Shown here piece by piece: positions 43,736 to 55,723 of a stretch of DNA of 64,000 nucleotides. This DNA is from Aurifilum marmelostoma. Taxonomy: Eukaryota > Ascomycota > Sordariomycetes > Diaporthales > Cryphonectriaceae. Each line of letters starts with the position of its first letter. The stretch's first letter is position 1. The position numbers and the translations under genes were made by a program. The stretch spans positions 930,001 to 994,000 of the forward strand of contig JAMXSV010000028.1 of NCBI GenBank assembly GCA_027559495.1, given 5' to 3'. Under the pieces are notes generated by a model. The model made no database searches. It saw nothing but the letters and a program-made list of their open reading frames with translations, and was not told the origin of the DNA.

Positions 43736-44254
43736 GACGACCCACACCATTATTCTAAGGTTTTCATGGAGTAGGACATGGTCATGGTCAAGGCAATGAC
43801 GGATAGACGATACCCGAATAAACACAAAAAATCTCCCGGTCGGCGCTGGTCCTTAGAGAGAGGGGGGGAGAATAGAAGAAGAGAGTTGTTTATGGTGTGA
43901 CTTGGTTTCTTCTTGAAAAGGGGGTTCCGTAGTGCATGTAGAGAAGAGCCGGTCGAGGGTGTTGATGATAATGGGTACCATTTCTTCAGGCCAACATCAT
44001 AGAAAAAAGCTCTAGTCAGGAGGAAAAGCGATGCTCCCAGAAATGCATACATTAACCATGCTTTTTTCGATATGAATGCCACTGCGTTCTTGATTTTTTC
44101 CCCTTTTCTTTTTGTCCCTACGCCTGAATGCCAGTCATTAATTCATGAGATGAACAGGTTGCGATACATAAGACATTATCAGTGGCCATTACCCCTCCCC
44201 CGCCCCCCTTGGGGGAAAAAAGAACCAATCTTCCTCCCTGTCTCTCTATATGTC
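43736..44254. other. Intergenic, convergent 3' ends
   Basis: About 0.5 kb between the convergent RNA1 and chitinase genes. Only short low-complexity runs were seen. Confidence 0.5.
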
Positions 44255-46256
44255 TCACTCTCCAGGCATGCCATTCCGGATATTATCATACTGACTCGTA
44301 GGAAAACTCAGCAGGTTCTGCGCGGCATCCAGGCGGCCCAGGCGGCCCGCCATGGCGACGACCAGGCTCTCGGTCCCGTTCTTGTCGTCGCTGGCCTCCC
44401 AGAACATGGCGCCGCCCAGGCCCTTGCCCTTGAGGTAGGCGCTCTTCTCGCCGACGCTCTGCGCGGTGTCGTAGCTGATGAGCTCCTGCGCGTCCGCGTC
44501 GTAGCTGTAGCTGGCCCGGGCGATCTCGTCGTAGAACTCGGCGGCGCCGGGCCGGGGGAGGTCCCGGAAGCGCCACTGGCCTGCGCCGAGGTCGTCTCCG
44601 CTGCCGACGCCGTCAAAGGGCTCGCCGAGGCCGAGGGTGCCCTCAAAGGAGCGGCCGTAGAGGGGCAGGCCCATGACGATCTTGGAGGGGCTGACGCCGG
44701 CGGCGATGTAGGCGGAGACGGCCTGGTCGGTGCTGTAGGGGGTGGCGGGCATGTCCTCGGCATCAAAGTAGATGTTGGAGGCGTGGCCGGTCGCGTTGGA
44801 CCAGGCGCCGGCGTAGTCGTACGCCATGAGGCTCCAGGTGTCGACGTACGGGACCATGGCGGGGATGTCCCAGAGGCTGTACACATCAGGGCCCGCCGGG
44901 CTGGCGACGGTGATGAGGAAGTGGTAGCCGGGGGCGTGCGAGGCCGACCAGGCGTCGAAGGCGTTGCGGACGGCCTGGAGGAGCAGCACGATGTTCTGGG
45001 TGTCCTCTGCGGCCGGGGTGTAGGCGTTGAACTCCCAGTCGATGTCGATGCCGTCGAAGCCCCAGTCGGTGACGAGCTGGACGGCGCTGGAGGCGAAGTT
45101 CTGGCGCGTGGTCGGGTCGGCCGCCGCTGGCGAGAACTTGGAGGACCAGGTCCACCCGCCGACGGAGAGGAGCACCTTCATGTTGCGGTTCTGCTTCTTG
45201 AGGATGTAGAGCTGCTTGACGCAGCCATAGGCATTTGTGCCGTTGTCGCTCCACGAGTCGGTTGTGTAGTGCTTCTCCACATCTGCGTAGCTATCTGATG
45301 ATACAACAGTGCCATCGCTGTCAATGTCGGCGAAGGCGTAGTGAATGCGGGTGACTGATGATGCTGGGAGCGACTGAGGCTGGTACTGAGCACCATATAT
45401 TGCCCTATTTTCCGTTATAGATTAGTGTTTGAGCTTCCCGATATCGTGTCAAGTTGTGGACAGGAATCTATACCAATTTGCAAAGTATAGCGTGTTCTCA
45501 TAACCGGAAGAGTTTGTATAATTCGACGGGGCAACAGTGCTCAGCGAGAATAAGCGTGACGCGGGCGGTGCGGGATCAGTAGAGTTTGTGGAGTTGCCGT
45601 AGGGTGCTCCTTGTGTGGCATTCTGGAAGAACGGCTGGTTGGAAGGCGACACTGGCACTCCTGTGGACAGTGCTATTGTGGGCGACGCTGGGATGGTCTC
45701 GGTGACTGTGGTCCTGTCGGTGTGTGTCTGTGTCACAATTGTCGTAGACTCTGATGGCGGATCAGCCTGGGTGTAGACTGTCTGAATCACGGTCTGCGTG
45801 CTGATCTGACTCTGCGTGACTGTCTGGGTCCTAGAGACAGTTTCTGTCGAGACGGAGGCCAGAGTGCTCGTGACCGTTACTGTCACTGTAGGGTCCACTG
45901 TCACCGTTGTAGGGTCTGATGGAGGGTCTGTTTTTTTTTTAGTTAGCACATATTTGTTAGAGCAAGGAAAAAAAACCTCCTGGTTGAGATGGCATGATAT
46001 TATCAAGTAGAAACTCACCAGCAGCATTTGCAGCGCCCGCAGGAGGGTCAGCGGGAGGGTCAGCGGGAGGGTCTGAAGGATCACTTGGGTCGGAGGTAGA
46101 GGCAGGAGGATCAGCGGTGGCGGTGGAAGTGACCGTTACTGTAGCTGTAGTCGTAACTGTGTCGATGCAATACATATCTCTCTCGAGAATCTGAGGTGTC
46201 CCGGCGACCAGCCTCATGCAGAGTGCCGCGGCGAAAAGAGCTGTTCTGACAATCAT
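44255..46256 (-). CDS. Secreted GH18 chitinase with Thr/Pro-rich N-terminal stalk
   Basis: A family 18 glycoside hydrolase, expected to cleave chitin by substrate-assisted catalysis outside the cell. Exons are 46256-46019, 45927-45474 and 45404-44255 (introns 91 and 69 bp), giving 613 aa. A signal peptide (MIVRTALFAAALCMRLVAG) is followed by a 200-residue stalk of TVTVT stretches and PPADPPADPPAG repeats. The catalytic domain starts at YENTLYFANW|AIYGAQYQP and shows LLSVGGWTWSSKF, the active-site GFDGIDIDWEFN (catalytic Glu near 345), MAYDYAGAW, MGLPLYGRSF and GGAMFWEASDD. No chitin-binding module (LysM, CBM18, CBM19 or CBM1) is visible. The C-terminus has no GPI signal, so the protein is probably soluble or wall-trapped through its glycosylated stalk. 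Confidence 0.92.
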
Positions 46257-47270
46257 CTTGGGGCTGACTGATGAGAAGGGTCTAGAGACGAAGGAATGAG
46301 CAACGGACCTAAAGAGAGATCAAAACCATGCTGTGCATCTCTCTGATCTCTCTCTCTGTCCTCTGCTGGGGGATGGGCGGTTGCCCCCCTAGATATCTCT
46401 TGTAAGTGATCACTCTTTCCCAGCCCTTGAGTCTCTTCAGCCTTGCCGCTGGCCTAGTGCAGGAATGAGTGTGCCAGGCCAGCCTCGCCAGGAAGACCAG
46501 GTGGAATTCCAGTGCCGCACCGCCGGAGGGGGGCCGGCCTTCGGTATATGGAGGTCCAGCCCAGGGTGAGACAGGCTTCTTGCCGGGTCCCTTGGGGCCA
46601 TCTCAGGAACTGGTGGTGGCACCATGGTTCTCCCTTTCTAGCCCCCTTGACTCTCGGAAGCAACATTGAATGAATCAATCAATCAATCAGAGGGGCACAC
46701 CGGCACAACTTCCAGACGGTGGCTGAGCGGACCACGTGGAACGAAGGCAATTGACACCCGCCGTCTATCCGGATGCCTGAGTGGACTGAGTGGGTGAGTC
46801 CAGCGATGCGCAACCTTGTGCGCCCCAAACTGGCGATACCTTGTCCAATCTACGGCCGAGCACAATATTATCCGAGAGGCCAAAACAGGCAAAATTGCCC
46901 AACATACGACGCACACACACACAGAGAGAGGGGGGGGGGGCAAGGGAACCAAGACAATGGGATTCGCGGAGGAGAAGAGAATGATTCCGAAGGGCAGAGT
47001 TGACTAGGGATGGAGGAGGGAAGGGAAGAGGGGAGTGGAAAGAAATTCGGAATCATGAGCCACCTCGAGCGTAATGTATTCTCTCAAAAACAAGAGACAA
47101 CCCATCCGAACAGGACCGAATCGGCCGGGCCATCATCAATGGATCGTTGCTGTCGGACGATGGAATGACCCCACCTGAGACGACCTCCTGCGGAATGATC
47201 TCGTCTGGGATGGTTCGTCATGTCGGCCATCCCTAGACGCAGGCGCATCTCCTCCTGGTGGGTATATGAT
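46257..47270. other. Intergenic
   Basis: About 1 kb between two minus-strand genes. A G-run and an AC-rich stretch lie near 46908-46940. Overlapping short ORFs here are not supported. Confidence 0.5.
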
Positions 47271-47583
47271 TCATCGCGAACCACTCATCCCCATCTCCAT
47301 CTCCCTGCGCTCCTTTCTTGCTGCCCATGTTCTCCTGATGGCAGACCCGTACACGCCACCAGCCAGACCTGCGACGGCAGCTGCGAGGAACGCCGAGCCG
47401 TGGTAGGCGGGCTTGAACAGGCCCCTCTCGAGCAGTTTGAGGTTCGAGAAGTAGCGTGACGTCCCGTAGACTATGGAGCCCGATCCCAGGGCCAGCAGGG
47501 TGCCGACCAGGACCTGGGACTGCTCTTTCTCGAGCTCATGCTCAACCTCCTCGGGGTCGGGCTTGTACGGTAGAGACTGTCGG

Positions 47584-47621
<38 letters not shown>

Positions 47622-47804
47622 CAGGGGCTTGAGCAGCTGCCTGAGGTCCAGCTGGGAGAACCTCTCAATGGCGATTCCCAGGGCGATGAAGCCCAGCCCG
47701 GTCCTGATCCATGCCAAAAAGGTACGTTCTGAGGCGAGATGATCTCGGGCCGTGGAGCCTGTATTCTGGTAGACCGGAGTCTTCCACAGAAAGCGGGACA
47801 GCAT
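47271..47804 (-). CDS. DUF202-family membrane protein with polyglutamine tract
   Basis: A single-exon ORF of 177 aa. The N-terminal segment ARDHLASERTFLAWIRTGLG is the DUF202 (YidH-like) signature. Three membrane segments follow: GLGFIALGIAIERF, VLVGTLLALGSGSIVYGTS and AFLAAAVAGLAGGVYGS. Between helices 1 and 2 lies a tract of about eleven Gln encoded by CAG codons (CTG repeat on the + strand, 47587-47619). In yeast-related proteins this domain is linked to vacuolar or phosphate-transport membranes, but the role of this stand-alone member is unknown. The C-terminal tail is basic and Met-rich (RKERREMEMGMSGSR). Confidence 0.88.
47587..47619. repeat. CAG/CTG trinucleotide repeat in coding sequence
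   Basis: About eleven CTG units on the + strand, read as CAG (Gln) in the DUF202 gene. It is pure and in frame, so it is expected to be length-polymorphic between strains. Confidence 0.85.
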
Positions 47805-48613
47805 GGCGGACTAGACTTGAGGGATTTCCCGGGATATAGAAACAACACGGGTATTTCCAGTGAAACCTTGAGCCGCCAAAGCACGCCCTCACCCAACCTC
47901 TGATGCAGGCCTCCAATGTGGTGTTGATCAGGTGCGTTACTTGTAATACTGGAACCCAGGAGGAAAACCTTCTGTCTCTCCTGCCCCTGGGACGGGCGGC
48001 GGCACAAGGTGCGCACTCTGCACAAGAGAGGAACGCAAGCTTTCCACGGTTGTGCGTGTCGGATGGTACCAGCAACCGGTAGGACGGTCAAAAGGGGGGG
48101 AGAGTGACAAGGTTTGATCAGTGGGTAGCAAGTAGATTGTCAGACGGGGCGAGGTTGAGGTGGCAGGTCGTGCATGTGTTGCAGTGGGTGGAAGGATGAC
48201 GGAGAGTGGCTGGTGTTGTGTGCTAGTGACACATACGTACTGTAGCGGCACATGCTGTAATAGTGGTGCTGTAGTGCTGCGGTCCCTGTAAGCAGTGCCT
48301 AACTTATAGGGGGGTTGGCACTAAACCAACCCCCCAGGTTGACAAACCCACAGGTGCCTACTACGCCCATCTCCACCAACCACCACGATGGAACCTCGTT
48401 ATCAACTACAGTGGATACGGTAGAGAGATAACAGCAGCTTCACATACTATGTACAACCGGCATACACTCAGTATCGTGACATGATGCCCCCAAAACAACC
48501 CCTCGTCTTCATCCATCTTCCTTGGATACCCCATCATAGATTTGATTTTGTTCTACCAGAGTTATTTCACAAGTGACCTGTACATTGATCATCAAGATCT
48601 ACTTCAATATACG
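47805..48613. promoter_or_regulatory. Divergent promoter region, DUF202 (-) and M24 peptidase (+)
   Basis: About 0.8 kb between divergent start codons. No conserved ORF or RNA gene was recognised, and no regulatory element is proposed. Confidence 0.4.
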
Positions 48614-50112
48614 ATGGAGGGTTCCACTCTCGAGAAGTCCGCGGGCGGGCAGCATCCTCCTCCAGTGCCCAGATCGCGCCTCGATGCCACCAAGAATCTG
48701 ATCAAGGGCATGCTACACCTCCTGATCGCTGCTACCATATTCACCTGTTGTCTTAAACGTTTCGTCGTTGACCCATTCCGCAGCGGTCGGCTCCATCTTC
48801 AAAACCCACCAGCCGACTTGTCGGCGTCCCACCTGGAGTCATGTGCCTGGGAGCACCTCGAGCCGCACCTCGGCCTCCTTCAAGTGCCGCCCATCGGGCG
48901 TGACGAGTTCCTGGCGCGACAAGAGGTCCTGGCATCGGCTCTGGACGACGCTGGCGTCGATGCCTTTATCGCTGAGCCGTCAGCCTCCTCAGCCTACTAC
49001 GCCAACATCTCGTATAACTTTCACCTGTCCGAGAGACCCTTTCTCATGATCCTCGACAGGGACGGCCAGTTTTCCTATCTTGTGCCCAAGTTCGAGGCCG
49101 GCCGCATCGCCGGCCTCGATATGGTCTACAAGGACAAGAGGGTCATGGAGTGGCCCGAGGAGAAGTCACCCTACCAGGTCCTCGCCAATGCGACCGGCTT
49201 CTCCAAGGTCATGCTCGACGAGCACGCCCGCTTCATGATCGCCGCGGGGCTCCAGGACGCCGGTGTGCAGGTCGTCCCCATGACCGAGACCGTCCAGTCC
49301 CTGCGGGCCGTCAAGACAGATGCCGAGATTGCCATCCTCAGGGCTATCAACAGCTTCACCCTCGAGCTGGTCGCCTCCATGCAGAAGTGCATCAGGGTCG
49401 GCATGACCCAGGGGACCGTCCAGACCGCAGCAGAAGCCCTCTTCGCCCGCGCCGGCGTCGCCGAGGGTTTCTGGGCCATCATCTTGTTTGGCGACCAGGC
49501 CGCGTACCCCCACGGCGGGAAACACGGCAAGACGCTTGAAGAAGGTGAATTCGTCCTGATCGACATCGGCTCCCTGCTTCATGGCTACAGCAGCGATGTG
49601 ACGCGCACGGTCCTCCCGCCCGGCGGCAGGGTGAGCAGGGAGCTCATGGACATCTGGAAGACGGTGCAGGCTGCGCAGTCTGCAGGCTTCAACCTGATGC
49701 ATCCTGACCAGGTCTGTGCGGAGGTGGACTCTGCTTCCCGCAAGCCCGTGTCTGAGGCTGGGTACGCCGACTTCTACACACACAGGCTAGGACATGGCCT
49801 AGGACTGGAGATGCACGAGCATCCGTACCTGAATGGTGCCAACCACGAGAAGCTGAAAGTGGGCGAGGTCTGTAGTAACGAGCCGGTAAGTAAACCCCTT
49901 TTATTGGTCCCATCTCTCTTGTTTCCAGTTCGTGGTTGGACGCGACACGAGTCACTGACCTTCCTCAGGGCATCTACGTGACCAGTGAGCAGGCCTACAA
50001 GATCGGGAAACAAGTCGGGTTTGGGGTGAGGCTTGAGGATCCTGTGCTAGTCACAGAGGACGGCGGTGTTGCCTTGTCAGGACGGAGAGCACAGTCTCCT
50101 TATGAGCCTTGA
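48614..50112 (+). CDS. M24-family (Xaa-Pro aminopeptidase/dipeptidase-like) metallopeptidase with N-terminal membrane anchor
   Basis: Exons are 48614-49885 and 49969-50112, with an 83 bp intron, giving 471 aa. A basic N-terminus and one hydrophobic segment (GMLHLLIAATIFTCCL, about 32-47) suggest a type II membrane anchor. A creatinase-like N-domain leads to the M24 pita-bread fold with all metal ligands visible: Asp in FVLIDIGSLLHGYSSD and SDVTRT, His in THRLGHGLGLEMHEH, Glu in SNEP|GIYV, and Glu in VLVTEDGG. The intron cuts exactly inside the NEPGIY ligand motif, so only the spliced form can be active. Relatives act on Xaa-Pro peptides; the substrate here is not known. An upstream in-frame ATG at 48542 exists, but the 48614 start sits just before the charged segment. 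Confidence 0.88.
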
Positions 50113-50461
50113 GAATGTTATATTGAAGTACCCCAAGAGGGAGATATGCACATGGGGAGATGCATTCTTATATATGGTACTGAGGCTGTATTCTTTGGCT
50201 TACCAACTGCTGACTTTGATGCATAGCGCAATGAAACATTTCGGCGATACTTCATGGCCACTCTTATTGTGTTTGTCCTTAGCGCTCATCGGTTATGGTC
50301 TTCTCGGCTGGCGGTTGAAGAACGGAATACTGCTATGGTCGACATTGGTCTCAGCTCCACCAGTGGTCACACATCCTGTCCGTAACTTATTCATTTCCAT
50401 TAACGAGCTACATAGAACATAAAGCTCCCCTGGGCCAGCCCAACGCCCCCCGCTCTCAAAA
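50113..50461. other. Intergenic, convergent 3' ends
   Basis: About 350 bp between the convergent M24 peptidase and the GPI-type protein gene. The + strand ORF at 50066-50422 overlaps the peptidase exon in another frame and is not supported as a gene. Confidence 0.45.
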
Positions 50462-51448
50462 TCATACCATCAGCGACCCAACCACACACAAGACTGCCCC
50501 CAGGGCAGCACCCACACCCACCATCCCCCCAGCCGCCCCAGCCGTCTGCACCACAGCCGCCGCCCCCGCCGCCCCGGCCGCGCTCGTCCTCGACGCCGCC
50601 CCGCTGGTGATGGTCCCGTTGGCCGCCTGCGCGACCGGCGCCGTCATGGTGACCATGAGCGTCGTGTCCCCCGCCGCGATCATGGACGTCATGGTCGTGA
50701 GCGGCTGCGTCGGCAGCGGGTTCAGGCTCGCCGGGTCCACGGACGACGCCACCGTGCCCGGCAGCGGCTGCAGCGACGCGAGGGCGGACGGCGCCGTGGC
50801 CGCACCCGCGACGACGGCGCCGCCTGCAGAGGGCAGGGCGGCCAGCGCGCTCGTGGGGCCCGTCGCGATGCCCTGCGCGGAGAGGGAGGCGAGCGTCGCG
50901 GCCGCGGCGTCTGCTCCCGAGGAGGTGAGCTGGGGCAGGGAGAGGGCCGCCGCGGTGCCGTTCACGGCAGCCACTGTGCTCTGTGTGATGGCGGCGGCGG
51001 CGGCAGCAGCAGCAGCGGTGGTGCTGCTCACGAGAGGCTCGAGGCTCTGCAGGGAGGTGGCGGCGCTGGTCGCCGCGCCTGGGAGCGGCTGCAGGGCGCC
51101 CGGGAGAGGCTGCAGGGCGCCTTGTGGGGACTCGAACTGGCCCGGCAGAGGCTGGAGATCAGGGTTGGCGCTGCCGGTGATGGTGGCATTACCGATATTA
51201 TTGTTGTTATTGTTGCTGCTGTCCGCGCTGTTGTTCCCGCCGTCGTCATTGTTGTTGTCATCCTGCTTGGATCCATTCCCAGAGTCATCATTATTCTGGC
51301 TCTGCTGCTGCTGATGCCGATCCTGCTGGCTCACATCCTTCGAGTTCGAGTCACCATCATTATTGTCGTTGTTGTTGTTGTTGTTGTGCGCGGCCTCCAC
51401 CATGGCCACCCCGAGGAGAACTGCAGCGAAAACCTTTGAGACGCGCAT
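50462..51448 (-). CDS. GPI-anchor-like cell wall/surface protein, Asn/Asp- and Ala-rich
   Basis: A single-exon ORF of 328 aa. A signal peptide (MRVSKVFAAVLLGVAMVEAA) is followed by an Asn/Asp/Gln-rich region (about 22-90). A Pro-containing repeat LQPLPG occurs three times at about residues 98-124 and again near 231, with variants LQSLEPL and LNPLP. Long Ala/Thr/Ser-rich stretches with a few NGT/NAT glycosylation sites follow. The C-terminus is small-residue rich and then hydrophobic (MVGVGAALGAVLCVVGSLMV), the shape of a GPI attachment signal. No catalytic domain is present. The Ala/Asn bias makes it hard to separate family from composition, but signal, repeats and tail together support a wall or surface protein. 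Confidence 0.8.
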   Translation of the reverse strand: MRVSKVFAAVLLGVAMVEAAHNNNNNNDNNDGDSNSKDVSQQDRHQQQQSQNNDDSGNGSKQDDNNNDDGGNNSADSSNNNNNNIGNATITGSANPDLQPLPGQFESPQGALQPLPGALQPLPGAATSAATSLQSLEPLVSSTTAAAAAAAAAITQSTVAAVNGTAAALSLPQLTSSGADAAAATLASLSAQGIATGPTSALAALPSAGGAVVAGAATAPSALASLQPLPGTVASSVDPASLNPLPTQPLTTMTSMIAAGDTTLMVTMTAPVAQAANGTITSGAASRTSAAGAAGAAAVVQTAGAAGGMVGVGAALGAVLCVVGSLMV

Positions 51449-53350
51449 ATTGACGGATCGCTAGCAACAGACGGGAGAAGATAAAAGGACCAGCAGGAAG
51501 ATGATGAATAAAATAATAATAATAATAAACAGTGTATACTGGAGGGAATGGAAACACTTGCTTGGCTACCAGAGCGGGTGGGTTTGTAAGTAATTAGACA
51601 CAAGAAAAAAAAAAGAATGTAGTAGAAAACAACCGCTGCCCTGCAGACTGGTGAGGTGGTTGATGAAGGGTAAAAAAGAGAGTGAGAAAGAGAGAGAAAG
51701 ACTACCGATCAAAGGGGGGGGAAATTGACACGAGAAGTCATCACAACAGGGCGGCCCTTTTTTTCTTCTTCTTTCCCTTTCCTCCATTGCCTTGGTGATA
51801 TATCACGAAGCAGACAAACTACACCCCCTCCCATGTACGGCCGGGTGCAGTACTGCGGTGCGACGGGATCCGCGTATGATCCTCGCGACGTGATCACCAT
51901 GCTGCCATAGCAGGCAGTACAATGGCTGCTGGTGCGGCAAGACAGCCCTTGCTGGACTTGGTCCCTTAACCATGGTACCTGGCAGACGCCCACATGTTGA
52001 GGCTTGGCATCTCTTTGCTTTAGACCATCATGGGATGGCATGGCCATGGTTTGAAACGTCGACGCATGACTTGTTCGGGTTGCGGTTCATCCGGGGGTGG
52101 CTGCCGGGGGAAGAGGACCTGAGACGTTGGCGAGTTCCCATGGAGAACCCCGACCCGCGGATCGCACCGACAGGACCATTGCGCCCGTCTCACGGCCGGT
52201 GAAAGACAGTAGAAGATATTGAGGTGGAAGATAGCACAGGGAAGGTCATCATGATCTACATTGCAGCATCTTCTCCAACCTTTTGCATATATCATTACAG
52301 GAAAGCCTTTGCAAGGATGGAAAAGAGGGGATCCTGTCGGGAAACGGGGGGGGGGGGGTGCAGTTGTTCAAGACTTCTATCCCCGCCGCCCTGATGATTA
52401 ACAACCCAGAGAGACCTGCAACACAACGGAAAGAAAACGACCCGGACAAGACCAGGGAGAAGAAGGAGAAAAGGACAAAGGGAAGGTTAAGCATAAACTT
52501 AAGCTCGAGAAAATATGGCTCGCCTCGTGGCTTGTTCATGTCGAGCCAGGGGCGAGCCCATCCTTGAACCAATGAGATTCTGTGTCAGTGTTCTCCGACG
52601 CGGCTTGGGATGGGAGATCAAACGAACCCCCCCCCCTCCTCCATGAAAGCCTTGCACGCCAGGCTGAATGGTTACAAGACGGCACCATTCTCACAGCCTC
52701 CATTCTCCCACTCACTGGGCTGGTTTGTGACAATGGCTGTGACTGCCTGCTGTAATCTTACATTTAATTCAGTGTTATACAGATTCTCAAATGTGACTGG
52801 ACTGCCCGTCTTTCCCCCGCAATCTCGCGTGCAACGCAAATGCACAAATCATTATTCCTAAAACCGCACCCACGTTGCTCGATTCCGGCCTGATTGCTCG
52901 AGCTGCTGCCGATCATGCTGGGAATAGAATCAGAGTGTGCGATGGTAACCTCCACGCCAGGCAAACAATCCCTTCAGTAGCCCTCTGCACTACATAGGCA
53001 CACGTGGCCTCCGTCGGACTGCTCATCGCGATAGCCTCCATCTTTCATTCTTCATATGCCGATCGCACATCCTTGATCACAAGTCCGTTCAAAGTATCAC
53101 TGAGCACTTTGATCCCCGTAGAGTAGAACAGCCAGTCCTTAGCATCCACTCTGCATTTGGGTCAGCCCATGCTCGAAGGGGTGATCTAGACCTGCGAACG
53201 AGGCAAGAAAGTCAAGAATTCCTGAGTATAAAGGGAAAACGCGAGGCTGTCAATGCAGAGGCTGCTTGAGCTCTGCATATCTCGCGTGTTTTGAGGTCTC
53301 TTTTTTTCCCCTTGCTTTTAGTCTCAGAACAGCCACCAAGGTCACGCCCC
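51449..53350. other. Intergenic
   Basis: About 1.9 kb. The left part is the leader of the GPI-type gene with ATA-rich sequence at 51510-51530. No other gene was supported, and the rest is unremarkable. Confidence 0.5.
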
Positions 53351-55723
53351 CTAAATGCCCTCCGCCGGAGTGTCACCTGCCGAACCTCGTGACTCTTCGA
53401 CGCCAAAGACGGCATCTCCAAAGGCTGAGTCTTCAACACCGAGATCCATTCCATCATCAGGGTCTGCGTCGTTTCGAGCATCATAACTGCTCAGAGCCTC
53501 ACCCGCCGTGTTCATATCTCCAAAGTCGCTGTCGCCGGTCCTGGTGACATCCCCAGGCTGTGGGGATTCCACAGGCGCCGCCACCGCCGTCGCCGTCGGC
53601 GCTGTTGCAGCAGCAGCAGCAGCAGGAGGCGGAGGCGGAGCTGTGGGTGGCTCACTGGCTGGCGCCCCTCCCGATGCCCCTGGCGAGACACCACCTTTGG
53701 GTACGACGACCCAGTCACCACTTCCTGTACCTTGGTCTGGAGCCATGCTGGAATCCTTGGCCTGGCCTGAGTCTTGCATAGCCACATCTTCTGGCGCGCT
53801 GGCTGGTACATGAACTTGTTCGGCTGGAGCTGGTGCTGGAGGGGGAGGGAGAGGGGCATCAGCATTGTCCGGCGTCGCACTAGCAGTTGGCAGTGAAGGC
53901 GGCTGCTGAGTCGGAGGCGTTGGGTTGTTTCCCGTCTGCTGCATCGGGCCGGTACTAGTGCCGCCCATGTCCACATCTGTGTCGCCAACCATGACGCCGC
54001 TGTGCTGAGAGCCTGCATGCGATGGCGGCCTGGAGAACTGATTGGGACCAGCACTGCTGACATCGCCCACGGCTGGGGCGGCTGGAGGCAGTGGCACGAC
54101 GACAGGCTCTGGAGCTGGCTCTTGATATCCCCCGTCCTGGACGCGCTTCACGTCAGTGACCACCTCGATGTGGCGTCCGAGTGCCGACTCGATATCGGCA
54201 ACGATCTCGTCGACTCTTCTCTGGTGCTTCGGCTTGGATTGGTCGTTGCCCTCCTCGCCCTCTTCCTCCTTGCCTTCAATCCGCCAGAATTCAGGGCCCG
54301 TCTCCTCGACCGCGGCTCGTAGTTCCTTTTCGGACCGCGACAAGATCGAGTTGGACTTGAACTTTGCCATTTGCTTTTCGTGCCGGGCCCTCGTCTTGGC
54401 CATCTCGGTCTGTTCTGTCCGGATCTTGTCGGCGACACTCTTCTTGAACATGTCAGCTAGCTCGGGATCCAGGTGGCCAACCACGGGCTTCGTAGGCGGC
54501 TGTTTGTGCGCATTCGCGCCAGGAGCCTCGAATATGCCCTGCGTGACAGATGAAAGCTCCCCCTGCAGGCCCAAGCCCAGATCAGCAGGTTCAATCTGCG
54601 CGATTCGGTAGGCAGAGCCCAGCACCTCCTCCATCCACTCGTGGTTTCGCGTGTAGCGTGCCATGCTGATGTCGCGTGGGGTCATGTGATCAAACATATC
54701 GCCTGCAGATGTGTCCTCTTCATCATCGAAAGGGACGAAGGGCGGTGGCATGAATGGTGGAGCTTGGAACCCAGCAGGGCCTGCGGCCACGTGCTGCTGC
54801 GCATGCGCTGCGGTCCTGCTGCGCTTAGCAGGTGGAGGATATGCCATCTGCTGAGGCACATTGCGAGCGTTCCCAGGGTGGGTCATCATGGGATGTCCTC
54901 TGCCTTCCCGTGGCGGGCTGATCGCGGGCCAATTGAGGCGGTCGGCCAACATGAACTCCTTACGCGCAATCTGGCCTCCTCTCTGCAGCGTCATCCGGTT
55001 CGACATGATCTGCTGCATGGCGGGAGGAACCGGAAGCATTTCGGCGGGCATAGGCTGTGGGGATTGTCCATAATGGACAAGCCAGAGACTAGGATCGACT
55101 TGAGGCGCGCCCGCCGGAGCGTTCTGGGTCGGGACCAGGCGGAATCGGGTGCGCGTATGTCCCGCGATCGATTCTCCTGGTCGAAAGCCAACCCTCTGGG
55201 AGAAGATTTCCAGGATCTAGAAGCATAAGAACATGATCAGCATGGTATTCAGAAGTAGTAGAAGGAAAAGAAAAGCCTAGTCTCGTATGTGAACAGGTGC
55301 AAGACCTACCAGGCCATTTTTTAGGTCCCGCGCAGAGAACTCATCCGGACCAGGCCATATATACCCATCAGAGGAGAAGGTGGTGCCCATCCGCTGTAGA
55401 GGCTGCCACGTGAGCATGATCTGTCCATCTCGAGGAGCGTCAAGATAGGTCCAGAAGAAGGGTGCCGTGTCTCGCGCGATCTTAGGGGCCATAAGCAGCA
55501 TGCTCAGCAGCCAGTTCGTAGTTGCATGATCGTGCAGTGTCAATTGGGGCCTCTCGGGGTAGCGGTAGGTGCTGACGAGATGCAGATGCGGGAGCTGGTA
55601 GGGAGAACATCAGGTCAGCATCATGACTGCGCGGCGGGATGGGCTGCAGCAGGGAAGGGAGAAGGGATCGCGACGGTTCGGACTAACCATCCTATCGTGG
55701 ACGCTGGAGCTTGGGTCTGCCAT
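53351..55723 (-). CDS. SSR4: SWI/SNF and RSC complex subunit Ssr4 (DUF1750)
   Basis: A fungal chromatin-remodelling subunit. Three exons are inferred: 55723-55688 (36 nt), 55594-55310 and 55216-53351, with two introns of 93 bp, giving 728 aa. The conserved N-terminal domain is assembled across exons: MADPSSSVHDRM|LPHLHLV, STYRYPERPQLTLHDH, MAPKIARDTAPFFWTYLD, LTWQPLQRMGTTFSSDGYIW and IFSQRVGFRPGES. The middle contains a helical/charged region (HMTPRDISMARYTRNHEWME). The C-terminal 350 residues are Pro/Ala/Gln-rich and probably disordered. The first donor is GTTAGT, a weaker consensus, so exon 1 is the least certain part. Confidence 0.87.

Noticed and set aside
44072..45298. 408-aa + strand ORF opposite the chitinase
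   Set aside because: Gly/Val/Ala-rich reading of the complementary strand of GH18. It is not an independent gene.
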